Shown here piece after piece: positions 45,592-57,745 of a DNA stretch of 64,000 nt. This DNA is from Elymus sibiricus. Lineage: Eukaryota; Streptophyta; Magnoliopsida; Poales; Poaceae. Under the pieces are notes generated by a model that was given only the letters and a program-made list of their open reading frames with translations, ran no database searches and was not told the DNA's origin. Position 1 is the stretch's first letter. The number at the start of each line of letters is the position of its first letter. Made by a program: the position numbers and the translations under genes. Location of the stretch: the NCBI GenBank assembly GCA_039707655.1, contig CM077672.1, positions 458,840,390 through 458,904,389 on the forward strand. The letters run 5' to 3'.

Positions 45592-47435
45592 TGTTGAGTC
45601 GACCCGATTGATGTTATGCTATGAGATACATTCGTCACAAGTTAATGGTTAATAATACAGAGAAAGTTAATGTTTGCATAATTCCTTAGACCATGTGAGT
45701 ATCGAGTTTCTTCATGCTTGCTTCATGAACTTTGGGGTTTGTTAAACGTCATCCGTAAATGGGTGGCTATTACGGCGGCTTACGGGTTCATGGAAAAGTA
45801 TGTCAAGGGACTTGATAGCTCAAGATTGAGATTTGCTCCTCCGACGATGGAGAGATATCTCTGGGCCCTCTCGGTGTTATGGTATCCATCATCGTCTGGC
45901 CAAACACAATGTGATTTGATCACAGGGATGCCGGAACACGGGAACGAGAAAAGAGAACAAAACCGGTAACGAGGTAACTGGCATTGTGGACAAGTGTTGA
46001 TCCATGGGGATGCCAATAAATCTCACCTCGGGTATTTGTAACATATCGCGAAGCAACAGGAATAGCACACGGCAACTGGAGGTTCACTCGAATATTTATT
46101 CGTGTGGGTATAGGGGTCAATATGGGTGTCCACGGCTCCGATGTTGATCATTTATCGGAAAGTGTTCCAGTCATGTCTATACTTCACCGAACCTATAGGG
46201 TCACATGCTTAAGGGTCATCTATCTGCTGAATACTAGACAGGGAGTCTGAGAGAAAGTCACCGGAAAAGTTTCGGAGACAGCGGAAAAGTTCCGGAGAGA
46301 GAACACCGGAATTGTTTTGGTAAAACTGAAAAGTTGTTTCAGGGTATACCATTAAGTCAAATTGGTTTCGGCACACATCTGGAAATTCTTGGAGGGTGCC
46401 AGAATTGTTCTGGAAACTTTTGGGATTTTTCTGGAGAAAAAATCGGAAATGTTCCGGTGCTGCCGGAACCGGTTTGGTTGCTTTTCGCAGATGAAAATCA
46501 CTAATCCAGAATTGTTTTGGAACGCGTCCAAAATCATTTTAGTGGGTACTGGAATTGTTCTAAGACCCACAGAAATATTTTCGGATTTAACGGTCGTGGA
46601 AAAATGTTTGTGTGAATAGTGAAAGTTCTTTTTGGGCTACTTTATGAAAAGCCACCTTTTAGGGCTTTTCCCAAAAGGCTTCTAGAAGAACTTGGGGACT
46701 AAGGAACCCCCTTTGGGGGGGTGGGGGGGGTGGGTCCACATGGGGGGTGGCCGGCCAAGAGGGGCTCCTCCATGGAGCCCCACTTGCCCCACTTGCCTTC
46801 TCATTTATGCCCTTGTGAAGGACATATTTTGGGGGCATTTTGGTATTTCAAGTGGCACCCCTACCCCTTGGGATTTCCTATAAATAGAGGTGGAGAGGTG
46901 CTCTCCACACTCACTCCTTTATCACATACAAGTGCCATGCATGATCTGGCTTCTCTCTCCCTCCCCGCGAAATAGTTTCGTGGAGCCGAAAGGCCGTCTG
47001 GGTTCCGGTGGGAACTAGTTCTGGACGGCTAAGCCCTGCCGGATAGATGACACCGTATGTGTGCAACCCTGTAGATAGGTCGTAGGTTCAATCTTTTTGC
47101 CCGAGGGGCTGTTCGAGAGTGCCTCCCGAAGGGCTGTCCGAGTGACCGTCCGAGTTTTGAGGGTCCTCCCGAGGGGCTGTCCGCGACACCGTTCGAGGGA
47201 CTGTCCGACCGCCTCCCGGAGGGCTGTCCGAGGGGCAGTCGAGGGAGTACATCCTCGTGGTTGGTAGGTTGTAAATCCTAGCTGCGGGGATCTGCACCAA
47301 CGATCGTCATCGACTCTACTTCCGCTGCGCTACGAGTCGGTAACGAAAAGACCAAACCTTGTATGCAGTCTCCATAGTGGTCCTGGGCTGGTGCGTAGGT
47401 CGGAAAATTTTTGTTTTCTGCTGCGTTCCCCTGCA
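45592..47435 (+). repeat. LTR3 of the Copia array, 5' ~280 bp deleted
   Basis: It matches LTR2 from 38588 onward and ends CCCCTGCA. It has an added G-rich stretch near 46714-46735 and TATAAAT at 46879-46885. It abuts the long LTR at 47436. Confidence 0.9.
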
Positions 47436-49845
47436 GATATCACAACACAACTCTAGACACAAAATAAAATAATACATGCTTTATATTACAAGCCAGGGGC
47501 CTCGAGGGCTCGAATACATAAGCTCGAGTTACACAAGAATCAGCGGAAGCATCACTGTCTGAGTACAGACATAGTTAGACAAGGTTGCCTTAAGAAGACT
47601 GAACAAAACAACAACATCTAGACCGAAAAGGCGCAGGCCTCCTGCCTGGGAGCCTCCTAAACTACTCCTGGTCGTCGGTCTCCATGTAGTAGTAGGCACC
47701 GTCGGGGTAGTAGTAGTCGTCGGCGGGATCAGCTGTCTTCGGGACTCCGTCATCTGATCGCAACAATCGGGTATGGGGAAAAAGAGGTAGCAAAGCAACC
47801 GTGAGTACTCATCCAAAGTACTCGCAAGACTTACATCAGAACTATACTAAGTATGCATCGGTACCAAAGGGAAGGGGCTGTATCTGTGGACTATACTGCA
47901 GAAATGCCAGAATAGAGGGGAAGGCCTAGACTATCGAAGACTAGCATCTCGCAGCATCTTGCAACATTAGAAGAGTGCAGATTAGCATATAAAAGTATTA
48001 GTAACAAGTATAATAGTAGCCATGCCCAAAGATCCGAAAGCGATCCCGGAGCTAAAAAATTATTAAGTATCATAGGTCTCCAGTTCTAGTTGTAGTAGAT
48101 CGGGATACAACTCCGAGCGTCCTGTTACCGTGGACACGGCTATTCGAATAGATAACTTCCCTACAGGGGTGCACTACTGTTACCCAACACGCTAACTCTG
48201 GCCGGACACACTTTTCGGGTCATGCCCGGCCTCGGCTGATCGACATGACGTAGTCCTACCCAGGCTCCGCAGAGAGGTCCCCGCCGGTCTACATCCTAAG
48301 CGCTCAGGGGTCTTGGGCCCATCGCCCTTTGCACTCCGGGTCGTTGCGTGCAGGGTGAAGCCAGGCACCACCCTTGTCCTGGATGGTGCCGGTCCGTCCC
48401 GGCCGCAATGCTGAATTGGACGTCTGACAGAGCTTTCGGAAGAATCGTACGACGCCGAGGGCCCCATTAAACCATTATCCCGCGTGGTGTTAGTGCGTAT
48501 AGGCCAGTGGCCAACTCAGATCAAATACCCAAATCCATTAAGCGTGTTATTAGTAACTCGTAGACACGAACAGGGCTCAAGGCTCACCTCCGACACCCTG
48601 TCGCACCGACTTGGTAACCCGCGAACCAACGACCAGGAACCAGGCCCACCTCTCTCCTAGGTGGTCTCCACCTGCCCTGTTGTTCCGTCACAATAATCTC
48701 TCGCGGGTGCCCTCAAGGCCAACCCGACTTCCCAAAGGACTGAGGTGAAGGTCAAAGTACCCGTGTGTCAATAACATCGTGGGCAATCCGAGGAATCACC
48801 CTCGCTGGATTCCCACTCGATGTAACCATCAAGGTGAACTTGGAGGAATCACCATCGATAAGTTCACACTTGAGGGGCTGCACGACAGAGGCATCATCGG
48901 AGGTGGTGAAAGAGGAATCACCCTCGGTAACCCACAACCGACTAGCTACGCTACAGAGATATCATCAGGAGTGAGGTAGGAGGTATCACCCTCGGCACTC
49001 GATGGTAGCTCTGCAGAGTCGTACAACTAAGGGGTGTGCGGTGATGTGTCGGTCTCTGCACGTCGATCACCTGATCGAGTCATCGGTGGTAAAGCATGGC
49101 AACAAGGACAAGGGTGCGGGGCCACTGATGGATCACTAACCAGCCTACACTAAGCATATAGGACAACAGGTAAAGTATCAACAGCAGGTTACAAAATCAG
49201 GCTATGCATCAGAATAGGAGCAATCAAATACAGTAGCAAAATCTAATGCAAGCATGGGAGAGAAAGAATGGGCGATATAGAAATGATCAAGGGGGTTTTG
49301 CTTGCCTGGAAGCTTTGCTGAAAGGGAAGAAGGGTCGTCGGTGACGTAGTCGATCACAGGGGCTTCGGCAGCAATCACAGGGTCTACCGGAGAAGAAAGA
49401 GGAGGACGAAACAAATAAATTAACGGGCAAACAAATGCACACAGATGCATGCCAGGTCAGTACGGGTTGATTATGTGCTCTAGTGCTTCCCTAATTATTT
49501 TAGACGGAGAGGGAAAATATCCGGGAATATTTTCCCAACTCCAGGTGCTTATCGGTATATTGATCCGGAGGGGAAGGTTCCGTGTTCATCTAGTTAGGAG
49601 TGATGGTCAAGCATTCTGATCTCATATTCGGATTTGTCTTATTTTTCTGATTGTTTTTCATATATAAATTATTTTCATCCGAGTTACGGATTATTTTATA
49701 TGATTTTTCAAAGTTTTAATCATTTTCTAGAATTTCTGGAATTTAATTTAATTTCGAAAATAAAATAGGAAATTGCTATGGGTACACAGAGAGTGTACCC
49801 AGAGATGTGCATCTGTGGCTGACAGTGGGCCCAGTTGATTGAGTC

Positions 49846-49935
49846 AACTGCCCAGTCAGCAGAGGCTGACTGGTGGGCCAACTGCCCAGTCAGCAGAGGC
49901 TTACTGGTGGGCCAGCTGCCCAGTCAGCAGTCAAG
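49846..49935. repeat. 34-bp tandem repeat with internal hairpin
   Basis: The unit CTGCCCAGTCAGCAGAGGCT...GGTGGGCC is present about 2.6 times. CAGTCAGC and GCTGACTG within the first unit form an 8-bp stem (49852-49871). Confidence 0.85.
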
Positions 49936-50004
49936 AGAGTTGACCACTGACTAGTCAAACTGACGGGTGGGGCCCAGTCAACTGCACAGTCAGCAGTTGA
50001 CTAG

Positions 50005-53000
50005 TGTAACACCCCTATGTAATGAGCTACAATGATCCTCATGATTATGCTAAATCATTTTGCTTTTGCTATGTATGATCACTGTGAATTCATATCTCAT
50101 TTCAAATTCCACCACTGAATTCAATTCAAATTGCAAGTGAATTTTGAAGTTGCACAAAAGTTGCTAAAAAATAGTTCATCATTTAGCAAATATTCCAAAA
50201 CAAATAGTTGTTCGGGAAAACAACATCACCTATTTGCTAAAATGAGCTATAGCAATGAAAACAGTGCTAAAACAGCATATTTAAATGCTATTCCATTTAT
50301 GAAAAATTCAAATGGATTCAAACCTCTCCCAAACTTTTTGTGGCAGTGCAGAATATTGCAATGTATTTATGTGGCCAAGCTTCACATTTTACAAAAATCA
50401 TTTGGCCGCTCAAAATATTGCAAAACCTTTCTGTAAAAAGGAAAACAGAAAAGAAAAATGAAAAAGGCCTAAAAGCTACTGCGAGCTGGGCCTAAGTGCA
50501 CAGTGCACCGGCCCAGCCCACCTCCCTCTCTCTCTTCCTCCTCCCGCTCTCTCTTTGCGCGTGTCGACGCGCCCGTGGACGCGCGCGCGCGCGCTCCGGT
50601 GGCCGGTCGACACGGCGACGCTACAGGGCGGCGAGGGGATAAGGGTGACGCCCCTCGTCCTCGTCATCGCCCTCGCCCACTTCTCCCCCTCTCTCCCTCG
50701 CCCGCTCGCTCTCTCTCACCCTCACCCGACACGGTCGTCGCCGTCGCCGCGTCGATCCCGCGCCCACTGACCTGGCCTCGCCTCGCCACCATGCCCATCA
50801 TCTTCGCCGACGTCCGCTACGTCCTCCCCTGCCTCTCATTCGAACCGGGGATCACTGCACCGAGCCCCTCGACGTCGTCTTCCTCCTCTGCCCCGACGAG
50901 CTCCGCCGTCGATTCTGGCCACCCTGCAGCTCCTAAGCCGCCAACGGGCCACCGTGTGCCTCCCCGGTGAGCACGCGGATCTTTCCCCTCTCCTCTCCCC
51001 TTCTTTCCACGCCCGTAGACGCCTCGCCGCCATGGCCGTACCCACCGCCGCAGTAGAGTTCGCCGCCGTGGCCGTCGTCACCGCAGCTCGCGTCCGAGCA
51101 CAGCAGCGTGCTCAGCACGCTCGCAGGAGCCCAGCGCCACTGTCTGCTCACTTTGCCGTGCCCCGCAACGCCGTAACCGAGCACGCCCGAACGCCACCGC
51201 CACCTGCCGTTGTTGCTCCGGCCAACTCCGGCCATCTCCGGCGACACCACCACCGCAGTTCGACGCGGCTTCGTCCGCTCGTTCGAACGCGCTATCGCGC
51301 GCGCCAAATGGCTCGCCGTAGCGGATTTCCGACGCCGGCCGTGTTCCTCCGCCGCGTTTCGGCGTCGCCGCTGACCTGGCACGCACGGGGCCCACCCCTG
51401 GGTCACTGCCAATGGGTCCCAGGGGCCCGGTTGACCGCGTTGACCGGTCAACCGTGCTAACTGGGCAGCATTGTGCCACTGACAGGCGGGCCCCACTCGT
51501 TTAAATCACTGTTAACCTAATTAAGTTAATTTGTTAACTAATGTGTCGCTGACAGTAGGGTCCTACCTCATTAGTTAACCCGTTAGATTAGTTTAAACCT
51601 GTTTTACTAACAGTCACTGACATGTGGGGCCAGCCACTGTTCCAGTGGATAAGGCTGGCCCAGTCAGCCTACTGACTGGGTAGCTGGCCCCACCCGTCAG
51701 CCACTGCTGACTGGGTGCTGACTGGGCAGTTGACCCAGTCAACTGGGCCCACTGTCAGCCTCTCTTGCACTGTGCTGTGTACACTCTCTGTGTGCATTTA
51801 GCAATTTCCGTTTTAATTTCGAATTTGAATTAATTCCAGAAAATCCTGAAAATGATTTAAAACTTTGAAAAATCATAGAAAATAAACCATAGCTCGGATG
51901 AAAAAGTTTTCTACATGAAAGTTGATTAGAAAAATGAGACGAATCCGAATATGCCCTCCATGTAGTTGTCACATGCCCACAACACTGCAAACATGGAACC
52001 TTCCCCTCCGGTTCATCTGTCTGACAGATTCCTAAAGCCTAGAAAATATTCCCAGATATTTTCCCGCTCCGTCAGCAACGTGTAGCATCACGTTAGGTCA
52101 CCCCTGGCACAACATCTTGCCATGTCATGCATTGTGTTGCATCTTTTACAGTGTATTTATCTGTTTCTTCCCCCTCTTCTCTCCAGTAGACTCCGAGACG
52201 GACGCTGCTACCGAGCACGACTACGTTCCTGACGTCCAGCCCCTTTTAGCAAAGCTTCCAGGCAAGCAAAACCCCCTTGATCATTCCTATATCGCCTATT
52301 CTTTCTCTCCCATGTTTGCATTAGATTTTGCTACTGCATTTGATTGCTCCTATTCTGATGCATAGCCTGTTTTTGTAACTGCTGTTGATACCTTACCTAC
52401 TATCCTAAATGCTTAGTATAGGTTGATTAGTGATCCATCAGTGGCCCCTCACCCTTGTCCATGTTGCCTCGCTGCATATCGGAAGGTTTGATCAACGTGA
52501 TCGATGTGCAGAGACTGACACAGCACCGCACACCCCTTAGTTGTACGACTCTGCACAGCTATTATCGAGTGCCGAGGGTGATACCTCCTACCTTACTCCT
52601 GATGATATCTCTTTAGCATAGCTAATCGGTTGTGGGTTACCGAGGATGATTTCTCTTTCACCACCTCTGATGAAGCCTCTGTCGTGCAACCCCTCAAGTG
52701 TGAACCATCGAGGGTGATTCCTCCGAGTTCACCTTGACGGATACATCGAGTGGGAATCCATCGAGGGTGATTCCTCGGATTTCCCCCTTTATGTTTCGGA
52801 CACACGGTTACCCTACTTTTACTTCAGTCCACTGTTGAAGTCGGGTCGACCCCGAGGGGTACCCGCGAGAGATATGAAGTCGGGTTGACCGTGAGGGTAC
52901 CCGCGAGATAATTACGTGGCACGACCGGGCAGGCAGACCACCCCAGGAGAGGGATGGGCCTGGCCCTTGCCGTAAGCCCATGAGACGGGGCGATGGGGTC

Positions 53001-54235
53001 ACATGATCGTGGATCTCTGCTCGTCTCCGCGAGCTCCCAATACACTGACGGTTTGGATATGTGATCTGAGTAGGCCTCTGGCCTTTTCGCACTAATCACC
53101 ACGCGGGTTAGCACTCGACGTCGTACGTTTCTTCTGAAAGCTCTGTCAGACGTCCAGTTCAGCATTGTGGCCGGGTCAGATCGGCGCCATCCAGGACAGA
53201 GGTGGTGCCTAGATCCACCTTGCGCACAATGACCCAGAGTGCAAAGGGCGATGGGCCCAAGACCCCTGAGCACTTAGGATGTAGACCGGCGGGGACCTCT
53301 CTGCGGAGCCTAGGTCGGACTGCGGCGTGTCAATCAGCCGAGGCCGGGCATGACCAGGAAAAGTGTGTCCGGCCAGAGTTAATCGAGCGTGTTGGGTAAG
53401 TTGGTGCACCCCTGTAGGGAAGTTACCTATTCGAATAGCCGTGTCCACGGTAACGGACGCTCAGGGAGTATCCCGATCTACTACAACTAGAACTGAATAC
53501 TTGTGGAACTTAATTAAATATGTTAGCTCTGGGATTGCTTTCTTGCAGGGAGTCGAGGAAGGATCTCTAGGCATTGCTACTATATACTTATTACTTTATG
53601 TTATGTTATCGATCTGCACTCTTCTAATGCTGCAAGACACTTCAAGCTGCTAGTCTTCGATAGGCTAGGCCTTTCTCTCTATTCCAGCATTTCTGCAGTC
53701 TAGTCCACAGATACAACCCTTTCCTTTGATACCAATGCATACTTAGCATAGATCTGGTGTAAGTCTTGAGAGTACTTTGGATGAGTACTCACGGTTGCTT
53801 TGCTACCTCTTTTTCCCCATACCCGATTGCTGCGATCAGATGACGGAGCCCCGGAGCCAGCTACCCCCGTCGACGACTACTACTACCCCTCCGACGGAGC
53901 TTACTACTATGTGGAGACCGATGACCAGGAGTAGAAAGGAGGCTCCCAGGCAGGAGGCCTACGCCTTTTCGGTCTAGTGTCGTTGTTTTGCTTAGCCTTC
54001 TTAAGGCAGACTTGTTTAGCTTTATGTCTGTACTCAGATATTGTTGCTTCCGCTGACTCTTGTGTAACTCGAGCTTATGTATTTGAGCCCTCGAGGCCCC
54101 TGGCTTGTAATATAAAGCTTGTATTATTTTATTTTTTGTTTAGAGTTGTGTTGTGATATCTTCCCGTGAGTCCTTAGGCTTGATCGTGTGCATTTGCGTG
54201 TATGATTAGCGCATGATTGAGTCGGGGGCGTCACA
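50005..54235 (-). mobile_element. 4.2-kb solo LTR of a LARD-type retrotransposon
   Basis: Read on the minus strand it starts TGTGACGCCCCC at 54235 and ends GGGGTGTTACA at 50005. ACTAG (50000-50004) and ACTGG (54236-54240) flank it, a 5-bp target duplication with one change. Length and TGTGACGCCC start recall Sukkula-type LTRs of barley, whose LTRs exceed 4 kb, but the family is not verified. No internal domain or second LTR is present, so recombination between the two LTRs has removed the rest. It contains (GC)7 at 50581-50594. GC-rich reading frames in 50500-51500 show no domain and I do not call them genes. Confidence 0.85.
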
Positions 54236-54495
54236 ACTGGTCAACGTTGATTGGTCAACGGGTCCAGGGGGACCCACATGTCAGTGGCTGTGGCTTAATC
54301 AAATCTTATCCAGTTAAACAGTGCACCAGGGTCCACATGTCATTCACAATAAGGTTAATCAGAGTTTTATTTTAAACATGGCTTAATTAGTGGGTGGGCC
54401 CCTCATGTTAGTGGCACATTTAATTACCGGATTAACTTAATTAGTCTAAACAGTGATTATGCACGCGGGCCCTACGTGTCAGTGACTGGGGCTTG

Positions 54496-54885
54496 TGTCG
54501 GTGTCAAATCCGGCATATCTCGTAGTAGGGGTCCTAAGCTAGGCGTCTTGGCATGATGGTAACAGGATGAATGAGGGACACAAAGATTTTACCCAGGTTC
54601 GGGCTCTCTCGAAGAGATAATACCCTACGTCCTGCTTTTAATTGTATTCATATGGGGTGTGGTACAGAGTACATGTATCTACCACGAGATTATTCTAATG
54701 AATATGAGTTCATCTATTGACTAGCCTAGCCTTGGTTTATATATGCACCAGAGGCCTAGGGTTTAGGAGAGTCCTCGTCTTGGGCGCCAAGTCTTGTGGA
54801 ATCTTCCTTGTATTCGTCATGAACTGCCCGATCTACCTGGTCGAGAGACGACGTGATGAGTACCCCCTAGTCCAGGACACCATCA
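54496..54885 (-). repeat. 3' LTR of Gypsy copy 2
   Basis: Minus strand reads TGATGGTGTCCTGGACTAGG ... TTTGACACCGACA (390 bp). The purine tract TTCAGGGGGCTAC lies just upstream of it in that orientation. The conserved block is at 54586-54635. Confidence 0.85.
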
Positions 54886-55969
54886 GTAGCCCCCTGAACC
54901 AGTGTTCAAGTTGGGGACGCTCCTCGGTTCTTCCGAACTGTTCTTCGTCTTCGGTCGTCGGTCTTAAAAACTGGTCCAACAAATCTTCGCATCTCCGATC
55001 TTGAGGATCGCCGAGGTGTATCCGAAGAGTTCATACGTCGGGTATCCGAGGAGTCCTTTAAGTTCTCGGCCTCTATCAATGCCTTGTTATTTTTATGCCG
55101 CACTTCGGGTTCGAAGTTTTTCTCGGGTGGCGGTGTCCTCTTGTAGCCGAGCTCCAATGTCGGACTGTATCCGAGGTGCCATTTTGCAGCCGAGCTCCAA
55201 TGCCGGTCTGTATCCGAGCTCCAGCGCCGGACTACATCCGAGGAGGCATAGAGTACCTCGTCTTTGAAAAAGTTTGAAGGAGGTTATCCGAGCTTAACGC
55301 CGAAAAAGTTCTCTATGGAGCCAGTCACTCGCAGCCGAGCTTTATTCCGGACTGCTTCCGAGGTGGTGCACCACCTCGGTCTTGGGCTGATTTTTTGCGA
55401 ATATATTTTCGATTGGTGCAATTTATTCTCTGCCGAGATATATAGCCAGTAGCCCTCAAGGTGTGTGTGTCGGCCTAAAATCCGAGATGCACCTGAAGGA
55501 AAACATAAAACCGCTGATCCCAGTAGCCCCTGAGACTCAGGTCGATTCATGAAATCGGCCTAAGGATCAATTCCTAGCTTGGCAGCATATTTAGGAACAG
55601 AAACACGGTGTGCATAGTCCTCGAGACTCAGGTTGGGTGCGGTTGACCAACCCGAGGATCGTAATCTCCTCGGAAACTATTTTGCACTTTGAATTTTCTT
55701 CATTGAATCATCAATGCAGTAGCCCCCGAGCCACTGGTCGGGTGGCAACACCAGATCAGGGGATCGATGTAACCCGTTAATGACTTTTAAGTGAGAAGCG
55801 CGAAGCCCAGTAGCTCCCGAGCCTTAAGTTGAGCAAGGGTGGCCGAATTAAGTATCGATATCCGGGGTAAATTGACTTTAATCACAATTTATATGTAATG
55901 ATTCTACGTATCCAAGTACTTTACATCATTAATGCTCGGATCCGCATTGCACAAAACTTTGTTGACCGA

Positions 55970-57745
55970 CCATCGGCTTCAACCTCCTCGGCCAGTAGCT
56001 GAGGAGTGTTTGTCCTACTTTATAAAGCCTTTATAAGGGCAAAAATTTACGGCAAACAAGGCAATCCGGCCATATGGTTTTATAAACAAAGGTACGCGGA
56101 GAGATATGTTATATTACTATTTAACGTAAGAAACATCTTCTGGGAAAAATAGTTCCTTTATAGGTTCCTTTTCCCAGGTTGTCACGTTGACCATGATCAT
56201 GAGACCTCACCTCCGATCAATGTGGGAGAAAAATATTGAGGATTTAGTTTGGGGAAAGTTCCCGAACTCTGTGGTCTTAATGAACCAAAATTTTCACTTC
56301 CGTCGTTGCCGACCAATTATATTCTTAAGATAGCAAGCTTTCGGCTTCACCCAGTCTGAGGTACTAACCCGGATGACCTGGTAGTAACAATCGCAGAGGT
56401 GCTCCCTTTACCCCCTAGCCGAACAATCGGGAACGTAGGGTGTAAACACAGGAGCCAGGCAACCCAGCTTGGCCAAAATCTTAAGTCAAATTGATGCATA
56501 TTTATGGCTTTATAACGATAATTACGGAAGGCAGCGCTCGTATATTGAATACAAACGCTTTTATGCTATATGCTATTTTGACTCCTTTGTGACCGATTAT
56601 CATTTGAGAGTGGCCCATCGTCGGCTTCTACCCCTTTGTAGATGCTACGCAGGGTGTTTCTGTAGTAACAAGACAACCCTTAGCCGACGTCTCGGTGCCC
56701 GGAGGCGGTTGTGTTAGCGGAAACGAGGCAATCAGATATCCAGGCTTTATAACTTTCACTTAGTCATAGGAGTTTAAAGTTGGGAGTCCAGTTACTAGCC
56801 CCCGGTTAGTATTCGGCGTCAGCCGAGGTCAAGCCATTAACACTTCGGCCAATTTTATGAAAGGCCCACGGGGTAACCTCTATCGATCGATAGTTTAACA
56901 TAGTCATCGGATCGCTGACCAGTTTGCGCTCATTGTGACAGTTAGTTTTCGGCTTTCTCCACCGAGGTACTTGACCAGTTAAATCGGAAGTACAATCGCA
57001 GTGGTTCTCCCTTTGCACACCTAGCCGAACAAAGCAGAACGTAGGAGGCAAGCACAGGAGCCGGGCAACCCAACTATTGACTGAAGACACAATTCGAAAC
57101 TGATGCATATAAAGCAATATCTGAGAACGTTTTACCGAGGACTCCTCGGAGTACCTTGGCTTTTGGTGGGTTCGGCTCTAGTCGTAGCCCCCAGTTGATA
57201 TTGCCGATGCTTTAAAGGCATCCGACGTTGTACTGCGAGAGTTATGCTGGAGACACACAGTATCCCCCGAGACTCAGGTTGGGTGCGGCCGACCAACCTG
57301 AGGATCGAATCTCCTCGGGACTAGTCCAGATGTCATGTGCGTTTCGCCAACGCCGAGGTGTAGGTCGACAGGAAAGATGCTGAGCTGCGGGTCGGAAAAG
57401 ATCTCCCGAGCTGAATTATTACGCAAGGCACCTCGGTCATGAGGATGTCCCGCCTCCTGAAAGAAAAACATACAAATAGCTTAAAGGTGCCATAAGCTCG
57501 GAAAACCAAAAAACTTTAGGAAAAACTTTACGTCCGAACTAAATCAAGTTTTTTGGTGCCAATCCGAAAATTGGTCTTAAAATTAAATTATGCTTCCGTC
57601 GTGCTTTAACATGATACATCCGATTTCCACACTTCAAGCGGGTCAGCCTTCGGCTTCAACCTCCTATCCCGAAGGCGGAGTGCTTCTCAGGCCAGTTTAG
57701 CGAACTAAACTCGAGCGGCTTTAGAGAGAAACCAGACTATCCGGC
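55970..57745 (-). repeat. Five hairpin cassettes of Gypsy copy 2
   Basis: Counterparts of the copy-1 cassettes: stems at 57694-57711 (AGTTTAG/CTAAACT), 56657-56723 (nested; the outer pair now TTTCTG/CGGAAA with a G-T wobble), 56408-56445 (one mismatch), 55986-56004 (one wobble). An extra cassette at about 56950-57080 pairs TTGC/GCAA and CCTA/TAGG at 57013-57051. Confidence 0.68.

Larger units (their letters stand above)
31990..47435 (+). mobile_element. Tandem non-autonomous Copia array: LTR-internal-LTR-internal-LTR
   Basis: Three LTRs (31990-33011 truncated, 38306-40417 complete, 45592-47435 truncated) alternate with two internal regions (33012-38305 and 40418-45591). The internal copies align at a constant offset of 7406 bp with no net indel from 33012 to about 38170. 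LTR ends are TGTAGG...CCTACA. The TGTAGGAGATATTCCCTAGA start and the shared primer-binding site place the family near Angela/BARE. Coding regions are dead in both copies. A tandem of this form is expected from unequal recombination between LTRs of sister copies. Confidence 0.88.
47436..54495 (+). repeat. Long LARD-like LTR (+), truncated, split by an opposite solo LTR
   Basis: 47436-50004 and 54236-54495 belong to one LTR in plus orientation. The left end starts about 75 bp inside the LTR as judged from the solo LTR at 50005-54235, where the Copia array joins. The right end is cut by the Gypsy LTR at 54496. After the solo LTR the sequence resumes in register: ATTAACTTAATTAGTCTAAA near 54432 matches the complement near 51515-51535. 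No coding content. Confidence 0.8.

Noticed and set aside
50476..51496. GC-rich frames up to 187 codons on both strands
   Set aside because: They are inside the solo LTR, overlap each other on opposite strands and are low-complexity.
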